Source: Caryophanales bacterium UBA6380
GTDB lineage: Bacteria > Bacillota_I > Bacilli_A > RFN20 > CAG-826
Assembly (NCBI GenBank): GCA_002438785.1
Contig: DJQS01000008.1
Span: 1-64,000 of the forward strand
DNA: 64,000 bases
Direction: 5' to 3'
Made by a program: the position numbers and the translations under genes. This document shows, piece by piece, positions 56,211-64,000 of this stretch (position 1 is its first letter; each line of letters opens with the position of its first letter). The notes beneath the pieces are model-generated. The model did no database searches, was not told the DNA's origin, and saw only the letters and a list, made by a program, of their open reading frames with translations.

Positions 56211-58658
56211 ATGAAAAAATATAAAGATAGCCAATTTCATATAGTTAATCCGAATTATCAAAAAGGATTAAGTGAAGAAGAAGTAAATTTATATAAGAAA
56301 AATGGTTTAGTAAATAAAAAAAATAAAAGAGTAGGAAAATCTCATTTAAGAATTATATTTGAGAGTTTTTTTACTTTTTTTAATATTATCTTATATGTTT
56401 TAGTAATAATATTTGCTTTATTTCAAAATCTTTATCCGAGTGGAAATAAAGTAATAAGTATTACTAAATATGGTTTTTTAATTGTTATTTTTTTAAATGC
56501 TTTAACTTCGATCATTTCAAGTGAAGTGAGTAAAAGCGTTATTAAAAAAATGAAAATTGTTAGTATTAATAAAATTAGTGTTATTCGAGATGGATTAGAA
56601 AAAGTTATTGATATTAATGATATTGTTTTAGATGATATTTTATTGTTAAAAAACGGAAACGAATTGCCTTGTGATTGTAAGATTATTCATGGAGATTGTT
56701 TTGTCAATGAATCCATGATTACTGGTGAAAGTAATGCTTTAAAAAAGATTGAAGGCGATATATTATTATCGGGTAGTTTTATAAGTTATGGTAGATGTTA
56801 TGCTCAAGCAATAAAAATCGGTAACGATACATATGTTTCAAATTTAGAAGATAAAATTAATAACATAAAAAAGAAAAAAAGCTTACTAATTTCAAATATA
56901 AATAGAATAATTAAATATTTAGTAATGTTTTTAATACCAATTGTAATTTTAGTTGGATTAAAAATTTACTATGTTGGAGAAGATGGAAAACACTTTGTTT
57001 TTACTTTAGATATAATTACAAAATGCGGAGCAACAATCGTTGGTATGATACCTATTGGTATGATTCTTTTATCGTCAATTTCTTTATCTGAATCGATTGT
57101 TAATTTATATAAGAAGAAGGTTATGATACAAGAATTATATGCAGTAGAAAACTTAAGTCGAGTTGATACTTTGTGTTTAGATAAAACTGGTACTTTAACT
57201 ACACAAAATTTCGTAGTTAAAAACTATATAAATTTTACTAATTTAGATTTAAAAAATATAATGCCGATTATTTTAAAATTTAATAATGAAGAAAATAAAA
57301 CTTATTTAGCTTTACTAGATTATTTTGGAAGTAAAACTAATATTAATGAAATAAAAAATATCGTTCATTTTGATAGTAGTAAAAAATATTCTATTACAAC
57401 TTTATTAAATAATGATTCTTATTATCTAGGTGCTCCAGATATTCTTTTTAAAAATAATGAAAAAATATTATTAGAAGTGGATAATTATGCTAAGGAAGGC
57501 TATCGTGTTTTAGGTGTTAAATTAAATGATTTGCCAATTGGCATTATAGTTTTACAAGATGAATTAAGAAAAGGAATTATAAACACGATTAATTATTTTT
57601 ATAATTTAGATATTGATATAAAAATAATTAGTGGAGATAATTTAGAAACAGTTAAACAAATTGCTAAAGTTTGTGGAATAAAAAATTATAATAAAGCAAT
57701 TTCTTTAGAAAATGTTCAATTAAATAAAATAAAAGATCTTTCTAATGAATATACAATTTTTACAAGGGCTACTCCTGAACAAAAATATGAAATTGTTCAT
57801 TCTTTAATTAATGATAAAAAAGTTGTTGGTTATATTGGAGATGGAGTTAATGATACCTTAAGTTTAAAAGAAGCTAATTGCAGTATATCTTTAAATAGTG
57901 GGGCCCAATCAAGTAAATGTGTAAGTGATGTTATTTTACTAGATGATGATTTTTCTAATCTTCCTTTAACTTTTTTAGAAGGAAGGAGAGTTGTTTCTAA
58001 TATAGAAAGGTCTTTATTATTATTTTTAACTAAGTCGATATTTATTGGCTTATTTTCGTTTTTATCTATATTTAATAAAAATGGTTTAATAATTGAAATA
58101 GAATCAATATATATTTATGAATTTGTTTCAATTGCCTTGTGTGGTTTTTTATTATCTTTACAAAATCATAACTTAAAGCCACTTAAGGGCGAGTTTATAA
58201 AAGCTGTTTTATTAAAATCATTAAAATATGGCATATTTATGACTATATCATCATTTTTAGTAATAATATTAAATTACTTTTTAAAATTTCAGGAATTATC
58301 TAGTTTAGTAACAATTAATATTACCTTAGCTGGTCTAATGATTTTATTTGAAATTTGTAGACCATTTAATAAATATACTAAATTTGTTTTTATAATTGGA
58401 GTTTCGTTATCTATTTTATTAATGTTTGGTTTTAGTGATGTATTTTTAAATCCAAATTATTTAAAGACTGCAAACTCATCATTAGAGCAAATTCAATTAA
58501 TATTTGATGATTTTTTTAAAATAAATGTTTTTAAAGCCTATACTTATAAGGAAGTTAGCTTCATAGTTAGTTCAATTATATTTATTCCTTTTTTATATTA
58601 TCTAATAGATTGGATGATTAAATTTATAAATAGGCATATTAAAAATAAAAAAAGTTAA
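56211..58658 (+). CDS. P-type cation ATPase with altered TM4 motif
   Basis: Cation pump of the CtpE/calcium-like group. Actuator motif TGES (in ITGESNALKK), phosphorylated Asp324 in DKTGT, GDGVNDT hinge, and helices at both ends. The TM4 ion-binding motif, usually PEGL in this group, reads PIGM (281-284), lacking the glutamate. The ion is therefore uncertain. There is no ribosome site. Confidence 0.85.
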   Translation: MKKYKDSQFHIVNPNYQKGLSEEEVNLYKKNGLVNKKNKRVGKSHLRIIFESFFTFFNIILYVLVIIFALFQNLYPSGNKVISITKYGFLIVIFLNALTSIISSEVSKSVIKKMKIVSINKISVIRDGLEKVIDINDIVLDDILLLKNGNELPCDCKIIHGDCFVNESMITGESNALKKIEGDILLSGSFISYGRCYAQAIKIGNDTYVSNLEDKINNIKKKKSLLISNINRIIKYLVMFLIPIVILVGLKIYYVGEDGKHFVFTLDIITKCGATIVGMIPIGMILLSSISLSESIVNLYKKKVMIQELYAVENLSRVDTLCLDKTGTLTTQNFVVKNYINFTNLDLKNIMPIILKFNNEENKTYLALLDYFGSKTNINEIKNIVHFDSSKKYSITTLLNNDSYYLGAPDILFKNNEKILLEVDNYAKEGYRVLGVKLNDLPIGIIVLQDELRKGIINTINYFYNLDIDIKIISGDNLETVKQIAKVCGIKNYNKAISLENVQLNKIKDLSNEYTIFTRATPEQKYEIVHSLINDKKVVGYIGDGVNDTLSLKEANCSISLNSGAQSSKCVSDVILLDDDFSNLPLTFLEGRRVVSNIERSLLLFLTKSIFIGLFSFLSIFNKNGLIIEIESIYIYEFVSIALCGFLLSLQNHNLKPLKGEFIKAVLLKSLKYGIFMTISSFLVIILNYFLKFQELSSLVTINITLAGLMILFEICRPFNKYTKFVFIIGVSLSILLMFGFSDVFLNPNYLKTANSSLEQIQLIFDDFFKINVFKAYTYKEVSFIVSSIIFIPFLYYLIDWMIKFINRHIKNKKS

Positions 58659-58659
58659 T

Positions 58660-58665
58660 TATAAT
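58660..58665 (+). promoter_or_regulatory. Leaderless-type -10 box of nnrE/nnrD
   Basis: TATAAT, six bases, then ATG, with no Shine-Dalgarno; the -35 region (TATTAA) is weak. It starts right after the preceding stop codon. Confidence 0.5.
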
Positions 58666-58671
58666 TAAAAT

Positions 58672-60153
58672 ATGGAATATGTTTTAACAAGTCTAGAGGC
58701 AAAAAAGAGTGATTTATTAACTATTAATAATGGTATTTCATCATTAGAACTTATGGAATTGGCTGGGAAAAAAATATATGATGAAATAGTTAAAATTATT
58801 AATAAAAGTCTTAAAATTTTAATAGTTGTTGGTAATGGTGGTAATGGTGGAGATGGTTATGTTATTGCTAGAAAATTATTTAATAATGGATATAATGTTT
58901 CTATATTAGATATTAATAGCAAGTATTCTAACGAATGTTTAATAAATAAAAATAAATATTTAGGAAAATTTGTTTCATCTTTAAATGATAATTATGATGT
59001 ATATATTGATGCTATATTTGGAATTGGATTAAATAAGAATATTGAAAATCCATATTTTGAAATTATAACAACGTTAAATAGTAAACAAGGACTAAAAATA
59101 AGTATTGATATACCTAGTGGAATAAATGGGACTACTGGGGAAATAATGGGAGTAGCATTTAAAACTAATTATTTATTTACTGTAGAATTTATTAAAGAAG
59201 GTCTTTTATTAAATAAAGGTCCTAGTTATTACGATAAGCTTAAGGTTGTTCATATTGGTATAAAATCTATAAAAAAACCTTATTTTGAAGGGGTTTTTGA
59301 TAAAAATGATTATATTAATTATATTCCAAAAAGAGAAAAAATTTCAAATAAAAGTAATTATGGTCGATGTGCTTTAATTGGAGGAAGCATAAATTATTTA
59401 GGATCTATTTTGCTATCAGATAATGCTTTAGCGACACTTTTAGTTGGAGCTGGTTATTCAACTATTTGTGTTCCAAAATCATTATTAATATTTTATTCTA
59501 TGAAATATTTAGAAAACACATATATTTGTTTTAAAGATCATAATGGATTTATAAAATTTGATAAAAAAAGTTTAGATAAATTATTAAATTATGATTCGAT
59601 TGCTATTGGAATGGGAATAGGAATTAGTAAAGATGTTTATAAAATAATTACTTACTTATTAAAAAATTATAAAAAGAGATTAGTTATTGATGCAGATGGA
59701 TTAAATTCATTAGCAAAATATGGAATAGATATTTTAAAAAATCATCAATGTGAAGTTATTTTAACACCACATTTAATGGAATTTTCTCGCTTAACTAATT
59801 TAACTATAAATGAAATTTTAAAAGATGAAATACAAATTATTAAGAATTTTGCTAAAAAGTACAATTTAATTATTAATGTAAAAAGTAATATTAGTATAAT
59901 AAGTAATGGTGAAGATGTAATTTATAACATTAATGGAAATCCTAGTTTAGCTAAGGGTGGAAGTGGAGATGTTTTAAGTGGGATAACATTAGGTTTAATA
60001 GCTAAAAGTAAAAATTTAATAAAGAGTGTTGCTTTTGCTTCTTATATATTAGGTAGAGCTAGTGATTTAGCTATTTTAACTATTAATGAGAATAGTGTTT
60101 TATCTAGTGATATCATTCAAAACATAAGCAATGTTTTGAATGAATTACAATGA
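58672..60153 (+). CDS. nnrD: Bifunctional NAD(P)HX epimerase/dehydratase
   Basis: Repairs hydrated NAD(P)H. The N-terminal YjeF epimerase domain (about 1-205) has VGNGGNGGDGYVIAR. The C-terminal ADP/ATP-dependent dehydratase domain (about 220-490) has NPSLAKGGSGDVLSG. 493 residues is normal for the fused form. Apparently leaderless. Confidence 0.92.
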   Translation: MEYVLTSLEAKKSDLLTINNGISSLELMELAGKKIYDEIVKIINKSLKILIVVGNGGNGGDGYVIARKLFNNGYNVSILDINSKYSNECLINKNKYLGKFVSSLNDNYDVYIDAIFGIGLNKNIENPYFEIITTLNSKQGLKISIDIPSGINGTTGEIMGVAFKTNYLFTVEFIKEGLLLNKGPSYYDKLKVVHIGIKSIKKPYFEGVFDKNDYINYIPKREKISNKSNYGRCALIGGSINYLGSILLSDNALATLLVGAGYSTICVPKSLLIFYSMKYLENTYICFKDHNGFIKFDKKSLDKLLNYDSIAIGMGIGISKDVYKIITYLLKNYKKRLVIDADGLNSLAKYGIDILKNHQCEVILTPHLMEFSRLTNLTINEILKDEIQIIKNFAKKYNLIINVKSNISIISNGEDVIYNINGNPSLAKGGSGDVLSGITLGLIAKSKNLIKSVAFASYILGRASDLAILTINENSVLSSDIIQNISNVLNELQ

Positions 60154-60164
60154 TTTGCTATAAT
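60136..60164 (+). promoter_or_regulatory. Leaderless-type promoter of gene 60172
   Basis: TTGAAT (60136-60141), 17 bases ending in an extended TGC, TATAAT (60159-60164), then seven bases to the ATG. This is the best formed of the leaderless-type promoters here; it lies within the end of nnrD. Confidence 0.7.
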
Positions 60165-60171
60165 ATTTAAT

Positions 60172-60825
60172 ATGAAAAAAATAAATTTTAGAAATTTTAA
60201 TCAATATAATTTTGCAAAATTTGCTATGATTACTTCGTATTTATTAGCAACTTTGATGTTAATCACTTTTTGTTATAATCTATTTACAATTGTTTATTAT
60301 CATAATAATTATGACATTCAAACAATCATAAGCAATGTCATAAATATTTGCTTTTATATTTTTATGGCTAATTATTTTAATAAAGGTAAAAACGAGTTTT
60401 ATTATCTATTTTATGGTGTATTATGCTTACTAATTTGTAATTTTATTATTCCAATTATTTTGGACATTATACGATTAAATTTTACATATTTCACTTTTAT
60501 TCCACTTATTATTAGTTCGGTTTTATCAATAATTTATTTTATTTTTTTAGTTTTAGAAAATAAAAAAAGAGAAAAGAAATATTTAAAATGCTTGATAATT
60601 GTAGGAATAATTTTAGCAATCGCTTCTTTAATATATGGAATTTTTAGTATAATCAATTTATTTTTAATGTTTATTCCTTTATTTGGTTCATTAACTAATT
60701 TTAACGATTTTTTATATTTATTTAGTTTTGCTATTAGTATAATAGCTTCACTAATTGAAACTTGCTTAATTCCAATTATTATTGGTCTTTATCCTTTGAT
60801 ATTAAAAAAAGAAAGATTATATTAA
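60172..60825 (+). CDS. Membrane protein, unknown
   Basis: 217 residues with about six hydrophobic segments spread over the whole length and a short Lys/Arg loop near residue 128. No motif recognised. Preceded by a strong promoter with no leader. Hydrophobic, four- to six-helix proteins of this size have many possible roles. Confidence 0.6.
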   Translation: MKKINFRNFNQYNFAKFAMITSYLLATLMLITFCYNLFTIVYYHNNYDIQTIISNVINICFYIFMANYFNKGKNEFYYLFYGVLCLLICNFIIPIILDIIRLNFTYFTFIPLIISSVLSIIYFIFLVLENKKREKKYLKCLIIVGIILAIASLIYGIFSIINLFLMFIPLFGSLTNFNDFLYLFSFAISIIASLIETCLIPIIIGLYPLILKKERLY

Positions 60826-60896
60826 TTTTAATATTTTAAAATAATATTGATTATATCGTATTTTTTAAAATATTATTAATTCTTTATATAATATGG

Positions 60897-60902
60897 TATA
60901 AT
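60897..60902 (+). promoter_or_regulatory. Leaderless-type -10 box of response regulator
   Basis: Extended -10 TGG-TATAAT followed by six bases and ATG; no Shine-Dalgarno. Confidence 0.6.
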
Positions 60903-60908
60903 CTTTTT

Positions 60909-61592
60909 ATGAAGAACATTTCTATTTTAATTTTATCTAATGATAAAGATAGTGCTAAGGAATTGAAAAATTTATTAGATTCTAATACTTATAATGTTAT
61001 CATTACTAATAATCCTTTTGATGCCATGAATTATTGTATTAAAGATATAATTAATTTATTAATCGTTGATATTGTTTCTAATAATGGCTTTGGACTTGAA
61101 ATTATTAAAAAGTTTAGAGATTATAGTTCAACCTTACCTATTTTAGTACTTATTGGTCGTAATGATATTGAGAGTAAAATTATTGCTTTTAATGCTGGAG
61201 CTAATGATTTATTAGTTAAACCTTTTAATGTCTTTGAATTTAAAATTCGAGTAAATAATCAATTAAAAATGTTAAATGAGGAACATCATGAAACATTTAA
61301 AAATGGTGATTTAACAATTGATTATGATAAGCGTTTAGTAAAAATTAAAAATAAAGAGATACACTTAACAAATTTAGAATATAAAATTTTAGCTCTATTA
61401 GCTAATAATTTAGATAAAGTATTAACCTACGATTACATAATCGATAATATTTGGGGAAAAGATGGACAAGATTATAATGGATTAAGAGTGTTTGTATGTG
61501 GTATAAGGAATAAACTTAAAACTGATAGAAAAGTTTCTAAATATATTCGCACGCAAGTTAATGTCGGATATAAAATGAAAAGAGTTTCCTAA
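60909..61592 (+). CDS. Atypical OmpR-type response regulator
   Basis: Receiver domain (1-118) plus winged-helix DNA-binding domain (about 128-225; LTNLEYKILALLANN and GYKMK). The receiver keeps Asp54 and Lys104 (VKPF). However, the acidic pair that holds magnesium is replaced by Ser10-Asn11, and the switch Thr is Ile82. Phosphorylation by a kinase is therefore doubtful. No histidine kinase gene is nearby. It may act as a phosphorylation-independent regulator. Confidence 0.85.
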   Translation: MKNISILILSNDKDSAKELKNLLDSNTYNVIITNNPFDAMNYCIKDIINLLIVDIVSNNGFGLEIIKKFRDYSSTLPILVLIGRNDIESKIIAFNAGANDLLVKPFNVFEFKIRVNNQLKMLNEEHHETFKNGDLTIDYDKRLVKIKNKEIHLTNLEYKILALLANNLDKVLTYDYIIDNIWGKDGQDYNGLRVFVCGIRNKLKTDRKVSKYIRTQVNVGYKMKRVS

Positions 61593-61692
61593 TCTAAAAT
61601 TATAAAAAATAAGTAATTTTGGTAAGCTTTTTAATTATTTTTATAAATTATTTATTTAAAAAACATTAAAAATAAAATAATAAAAAAAGTCC

Positions 61693-61721
61693 TTTCATTA
61701 TATCTTTGTTTTTGGTAAAAT
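61693..61721 (+). promoter_or_regulatory. Promoter of rex-adhE
   Basis: TTTCAT (61693-61698), 17 bases ending in an extended TGG, TAAAAT (61716-61721). Confidence 0.6.
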
Positions 61722-61725
61722 CTAT

Positions 61726-61745
61726 TTCGGTATAAAAATACCGAA
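61726..61745. promoter_or_regulatory. 20-base palindromic operator candidate before rex
   Basis: TTCGGTATAAAAATACCGAA is a perfect 8-4-8 dyad placed at the predicted transcription start, where a bound repressor would block polymerase. The geometry fits Rex, but the sequence is not the usual TTGTGA-type Rex box. Confidence 0.6.
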
Positions 61746-61753
61746 TAAATTTT

Positions 61754-62413
61754 ATGGGAAATTCAAAACTTACAGAAAATCAATTAAGAAGGATGCCAGT
61801 TTACTTAAACTATTTAAAAAGAATCTCTGATAAAGGGGTTGATTTTATTTCGTGTCAAGAAATAGCTGATGCTAATTTTCTTAATCAAGAACAAGTAAGA
61901 AAAGATATTGCTTTGGTTAGCAGTATCAATGGAGTTCCAAATAAGGGTAGAGATGTAAAACTATTAATAAGAGACATTGAAAAAGTTTTAGGAATTGATA
62001 ATGAAAACGACGCGATAATTGTTGGCATTGGAAGTTTAGGTACTGCTTTGTGCAATTATAATGGTTTTAGAAGTTATGGATTAAGAATTGTTGCGGGATT
62101 TGATCATAACGAATCTCTAATTGGCAAAGTTATTAATGGTATTCCAATTTATAATTTAATTGATCTTAAAAAAATAAATGAAAAATTAAATGTAAAGATT
62201 GCTATTATGACAGTTCCTGCTTTAGCTGCAAAAGAAGTGGCTAATATCTTAATTAATAATGGCATTGAAGCAATTTGGAATTTTGCCCCTATTAAGCTTG
62301 ATTTAGGTGATAAAGTTATAATTACTAACATGGATATGGCAAGTAGTTTAGCATCTTTATCGCATAAATTATATATTAAACATCACGAAAATAAAGGAGA
62401 CAAAAATGAGTGA
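61754..62413 (+). CDS. rex: Redox-sensing repressor Rex
   Basis: Senses the NADH/NAD ratio and represses fermentation genes. N-terminal winged helix (RRMPVYLNYLKRI ... LNQEQVRKDIALV) and Rossmann domain with IIVGIGSLGTALCNY. 219 residues, normal length. No ribosome site. The adhE start lies eight bases before the rex stop, so the regulator and its likely target form one operon. Confidence 0.95.
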   Translation: MGNSKLTENQLRRMPVYLNYLKRISDKGVDFISCQEIADANFLNQEQVRKDIALVSSINGVPNKGRDVKLLIRDIEKVLGIDNENDAIIVGIGSLGTALCNYNGFRSYGLRIVAGFDHNESLIGKVINGIPIYNLIDLKKINEKLNVKIAIMTVPALAAKEVANILINNGIEAIWNFAPIKLDLGDKVIITNMDMASSLASLSHKLYIKHHENKGDKNE

Positions 62414-64000
62414 GATTAACGAAAATGTATTAAAAGATGTCGATGCTTTAGTTAAAAAAGGATTAGTAGCATTAGATGAATTTAGAGAATTAAATCAAGA
62501 GCAAGTTGATTATATCGTTGCTAAAGTGAGCGTATCAGTTCTTGATCATCATGAATATTTAGCAAGACTTGCAATTGAAGAAACAGGTAGAGGTGTTTTT
62601 GAAGATAAATGTACTAAAAATTTATTTGCATGTGAATATGTCACTAATGCAATGAGACATTTAAAAACTTGTGGAATTATAAGCGATGATCCAGTTACAG
62701 GAATTACTGAAATAGCTGATCCATTAGGTGTTATTTGTGGTATTACACCAGTTACTAACCCAACTAGTACAGTAATTTTTAAATCTTTGATTTCTTTAAA
62801 GACAAGAAATCCTATTATTTTTGCTTTCCATCCTAATGCTCAAAAATGCTGTGTTAAAACTGCTGAAATTATTAGGGAAGCTGCTATTAAAGCTGGTGCT
62901 CCTAAAAATTGTATTCAATGGATTGAAAAACCTTCTATGGATGCTACAACAGCTTTAATGCAAAATCCAGGAGTTGCTTCTATTTTAGCTACTGGTGGTA
63001 ATGCAATGGTTAGAGCTGCATATAGTTGTGGTAAACCTGCTTTAGGAGTTGGTGCTGGTAACGTTCCTGCTTATGTTGAAAAAACCTGTAATGTTGCTCA
63101 AGCTGCAAATGATATTTTAATGTCTAAAGCATTTGATAATGGTATGGTTTGTGCTAGTGAACAAGCAGCTATTATTGATCAAGAAATTTATGATGATTTT
63201 ATTTCACATATAAAAAGATATGGCGCTTATCTTTGTAATAAAGAAGAAAAAGCGATGCTTGAAAAATATATGTTTAGACCAACACCTGATGGAAAAGGAA
63301 CTGCTTTATTCCCTGGATTAGTCGGACATAGTGCTTATGATATTGCACATAATGCTGGATTTGAAGTTCCAGAAGAAACACCAATTTTATTAGTTGAATG
63401 TAAAGAAGTAAGCATGAAAGAATGTTTAACTCGTGAAAAATTATCTCCTGTATTAGCTTTAGTAAAAGCAAAAGACACCGCTGATGGATTTAATAAAGCT
63501 GAAGCTATGGTTGAACAAGGCGGCTTAGGTCATAGCGCTTGTATTCATACAGCAAGTAAAGAATTAGCTGATGAATTTGGCAAACGTCTTGAAGCTTGTA
63601 GAATCATTTGGAACTCCCCAACAACATTTGGTGGTATTGGTAATGTTTATAATTCTTTCTTACCTTCTATGACTTTAGGTTGTGGTAGTTATGGCCATAA
63701 CTCAGTAAGTGGTAATGTTAGTGCTGTTAACTTAATAAATATTAAAAGAATTGGTAAGAGGAGAAATAATATGCAATGGTTTAAAGTCCCATCAAAAATA
63801 TATTTTGAAAGAAATAGTATTCAATATTTAAAAGATGCTAAGAATGTAAACAAGGCTTTCATTGTTACTGATAGTTCAATGGTAAAATTAGGCTTCTTAC
63901 AAAAAGTTATTGATGAATTAAAAGCTAGAAGAAATGATGTCACAATTCAATTATTTACTGATGTAGAACCAGATCCAGATATTACAACTGTTAAAAAAGG
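62406..64000 (+). CDS. adhE: Bifunctional acetaldehyde/alcohol dehydrogenase (3' end outside window)
   Basis: Converts acetyl-CoA to ethanol through acetaldehyde, regenerating NAD+ in fermentation. The frame is open from ATG 62406 to the window end (531 codons). The aldehyde dehydrogenase half is complete, with catalytic Cys249 in DNGMVCASEQ. The iron alcohol dehydrogenase half begins near residue 456 (MQWFKVPSKIYFERNS). GGAG lies just before the ATG, inside rex. The missing part lies beyond 64000. Confidence 0.95.
   Translation, partial: MSEINENVLKDVDALVKKGLVALDEFRELNQEQVDYIVAKVSVSVLDHHEYLARLAIEETGRGVFEDKCTKNLFACEYVTNAMRHLKTCGIISDDPVTGITEIADPLGVICGITPVTNPTSTVIFKSLISLKTRNPIIFAFHPNAQKCCVKTAEIIREAAIKAGAPKNCIQWIEKPSMDATTALMQNPGVASILATGGNAMVRAAYSCGKPALGVGAGNVPAYVEKTCNVAQAANDILMSKAFDNGMVCASEQAAIIDQEIYDDFISHIKRYGAYLCNKEEKAMLEKYMFRPTPDGKGTALFPGLVGHSAYDIAHNAGFEVPEETPILLVECKEVSMKECLTREKLSPVLALVKAKDTADGFNKAEAMVEQGGLGHSACIHTASKELADEFGKRLEACRIIWNSPTTFGGIGNVYNSFLPSMTLGCGSYGHNSVSGNVSAVNLINIKRIGKRRNNMQWFKVPSKIYFERNSIQYLKDAKNVNKAFIVTDSSMVKLGFLQKVIDELKARRNDVTIQLFTDVEPDPDITTVKK

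Noticed and set aside
62406..62413. TGA read as tryptophan (Mycoplasma code)
   Set aside because: rex, the small gene ending at 29188 and nnrD end in TGA at the family's normal length or directly by the next gene, and tryptophan positions use TGG.
63274..63471. Minus-strand open frame near the window end
   Set aside because: It is the shadow of adhE, which is open on the plus strand from 62406 through the end.
1..64000. CRISPR arrays, insertion sequences, prophage genes
   Set aside because: No regularly spaced repeats, transposase, integrase or phage structural gene was seen.

Overview
The window is a strongly AT-rich stretch of a bacterial chromosome. It has short intergenic gaps, long co-directional runs mostly on the + strand, many Shine-Dalgarno sites of the AGGAGG type and intrinsic terminators. 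TGA acts as a stop (for example rex at 62411-62413, overlapped by the next gene), so this is the standard bacterial code and not the Mycoplasma code. Gene content points to an anaerobic, fermenting, cell-wall-poor-looking member of the Bacilli near the Erysipelotrichales/RF39/Mollicutes branch: nrdDG anaerobic ribonucleotide reductase, Rex-adhE, CdaA, a stand-alone ACP, and many small lipoproteins. The taxonomy is inferred from gene style, not from a marker comparison.

Layout. 1-600: a five-gene tRNA cluster (Ala, Met, Ile-CAT, Ser, fMet) with a clear promoter and terminator. 680-4659: cdaA, a NUDIX hydrolase, deoD, then two membrane proteins. 4788-8402: tRNA-Gly (minus), gltX, a secreted M6-type metalloprotease lipoprotein, tRNA-Glu(CTC). 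8443-9558: an alkaline-phosphatase-superfamily enzyme (minus). 9821-14739: a CvpA-like membrane protein and two tandem paralogues joining membrane segments, long acidic linkers and a shared C-terminal domain. 14834-18891: tdk, nrdD-nrdG, a guanylate-kinase-like gene. 18979-23443: a compact Tad-like pilus/secretion locus. 23516-31427: acpP, tRNA-Asn, tRNA-Glu(TTC), a PTS-EIIC-like permease, a flavin-reductase-like protein, a YjdF-like protein, a C69 dipeptidase, an oxidoreductase, a methyltransferase-like protein and tRNA-Ala. 31593-35049: a frameshifted iron alcohol dehydrogenase and two RDD membrane proteins.

35131-51253 is the most interesting part. An ABC importer (ATPase with unusual coiled-coil insertions, two permeases, two paralogous binding lipoproteins) continues without a terminator into a thermonuclease-domain lipoprotein and OB-fold/Ig-like lipoproteins. 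It is followed by a 5'-nucleotidase lipoprotein and another OB-fold lipoprotein. The domains OB-fold, SNase and 5'-nucleotidase are those of Bacillus YhcR. The arrangement nuclease-lipoprotein-UgpC/A/E resembles, from memory, the Mycoplasma MG185-MG189 locus. I infer a surface nucleic-acid degradation and uptake system.

51363-64000: a DUF2974 lipase-like protein, a flavin reductase, GH31 alpha-glucosidase, cold-shock protein, a P-type ATPase lacking the usual TM4 glutamate, NnrE/NnrD, an atypical response regulator lacking the acidic pocket, and rex-adhE (adhE runs off the end).

A second genome-level signal is repeated use of apparently leaderless start sites: a -10 box lies 6-8 bases before the ATG and there is no Shine-Dalgarno (genes at 9558-, 18891-, 31291-, 32892, 58672, 60172, 60909).
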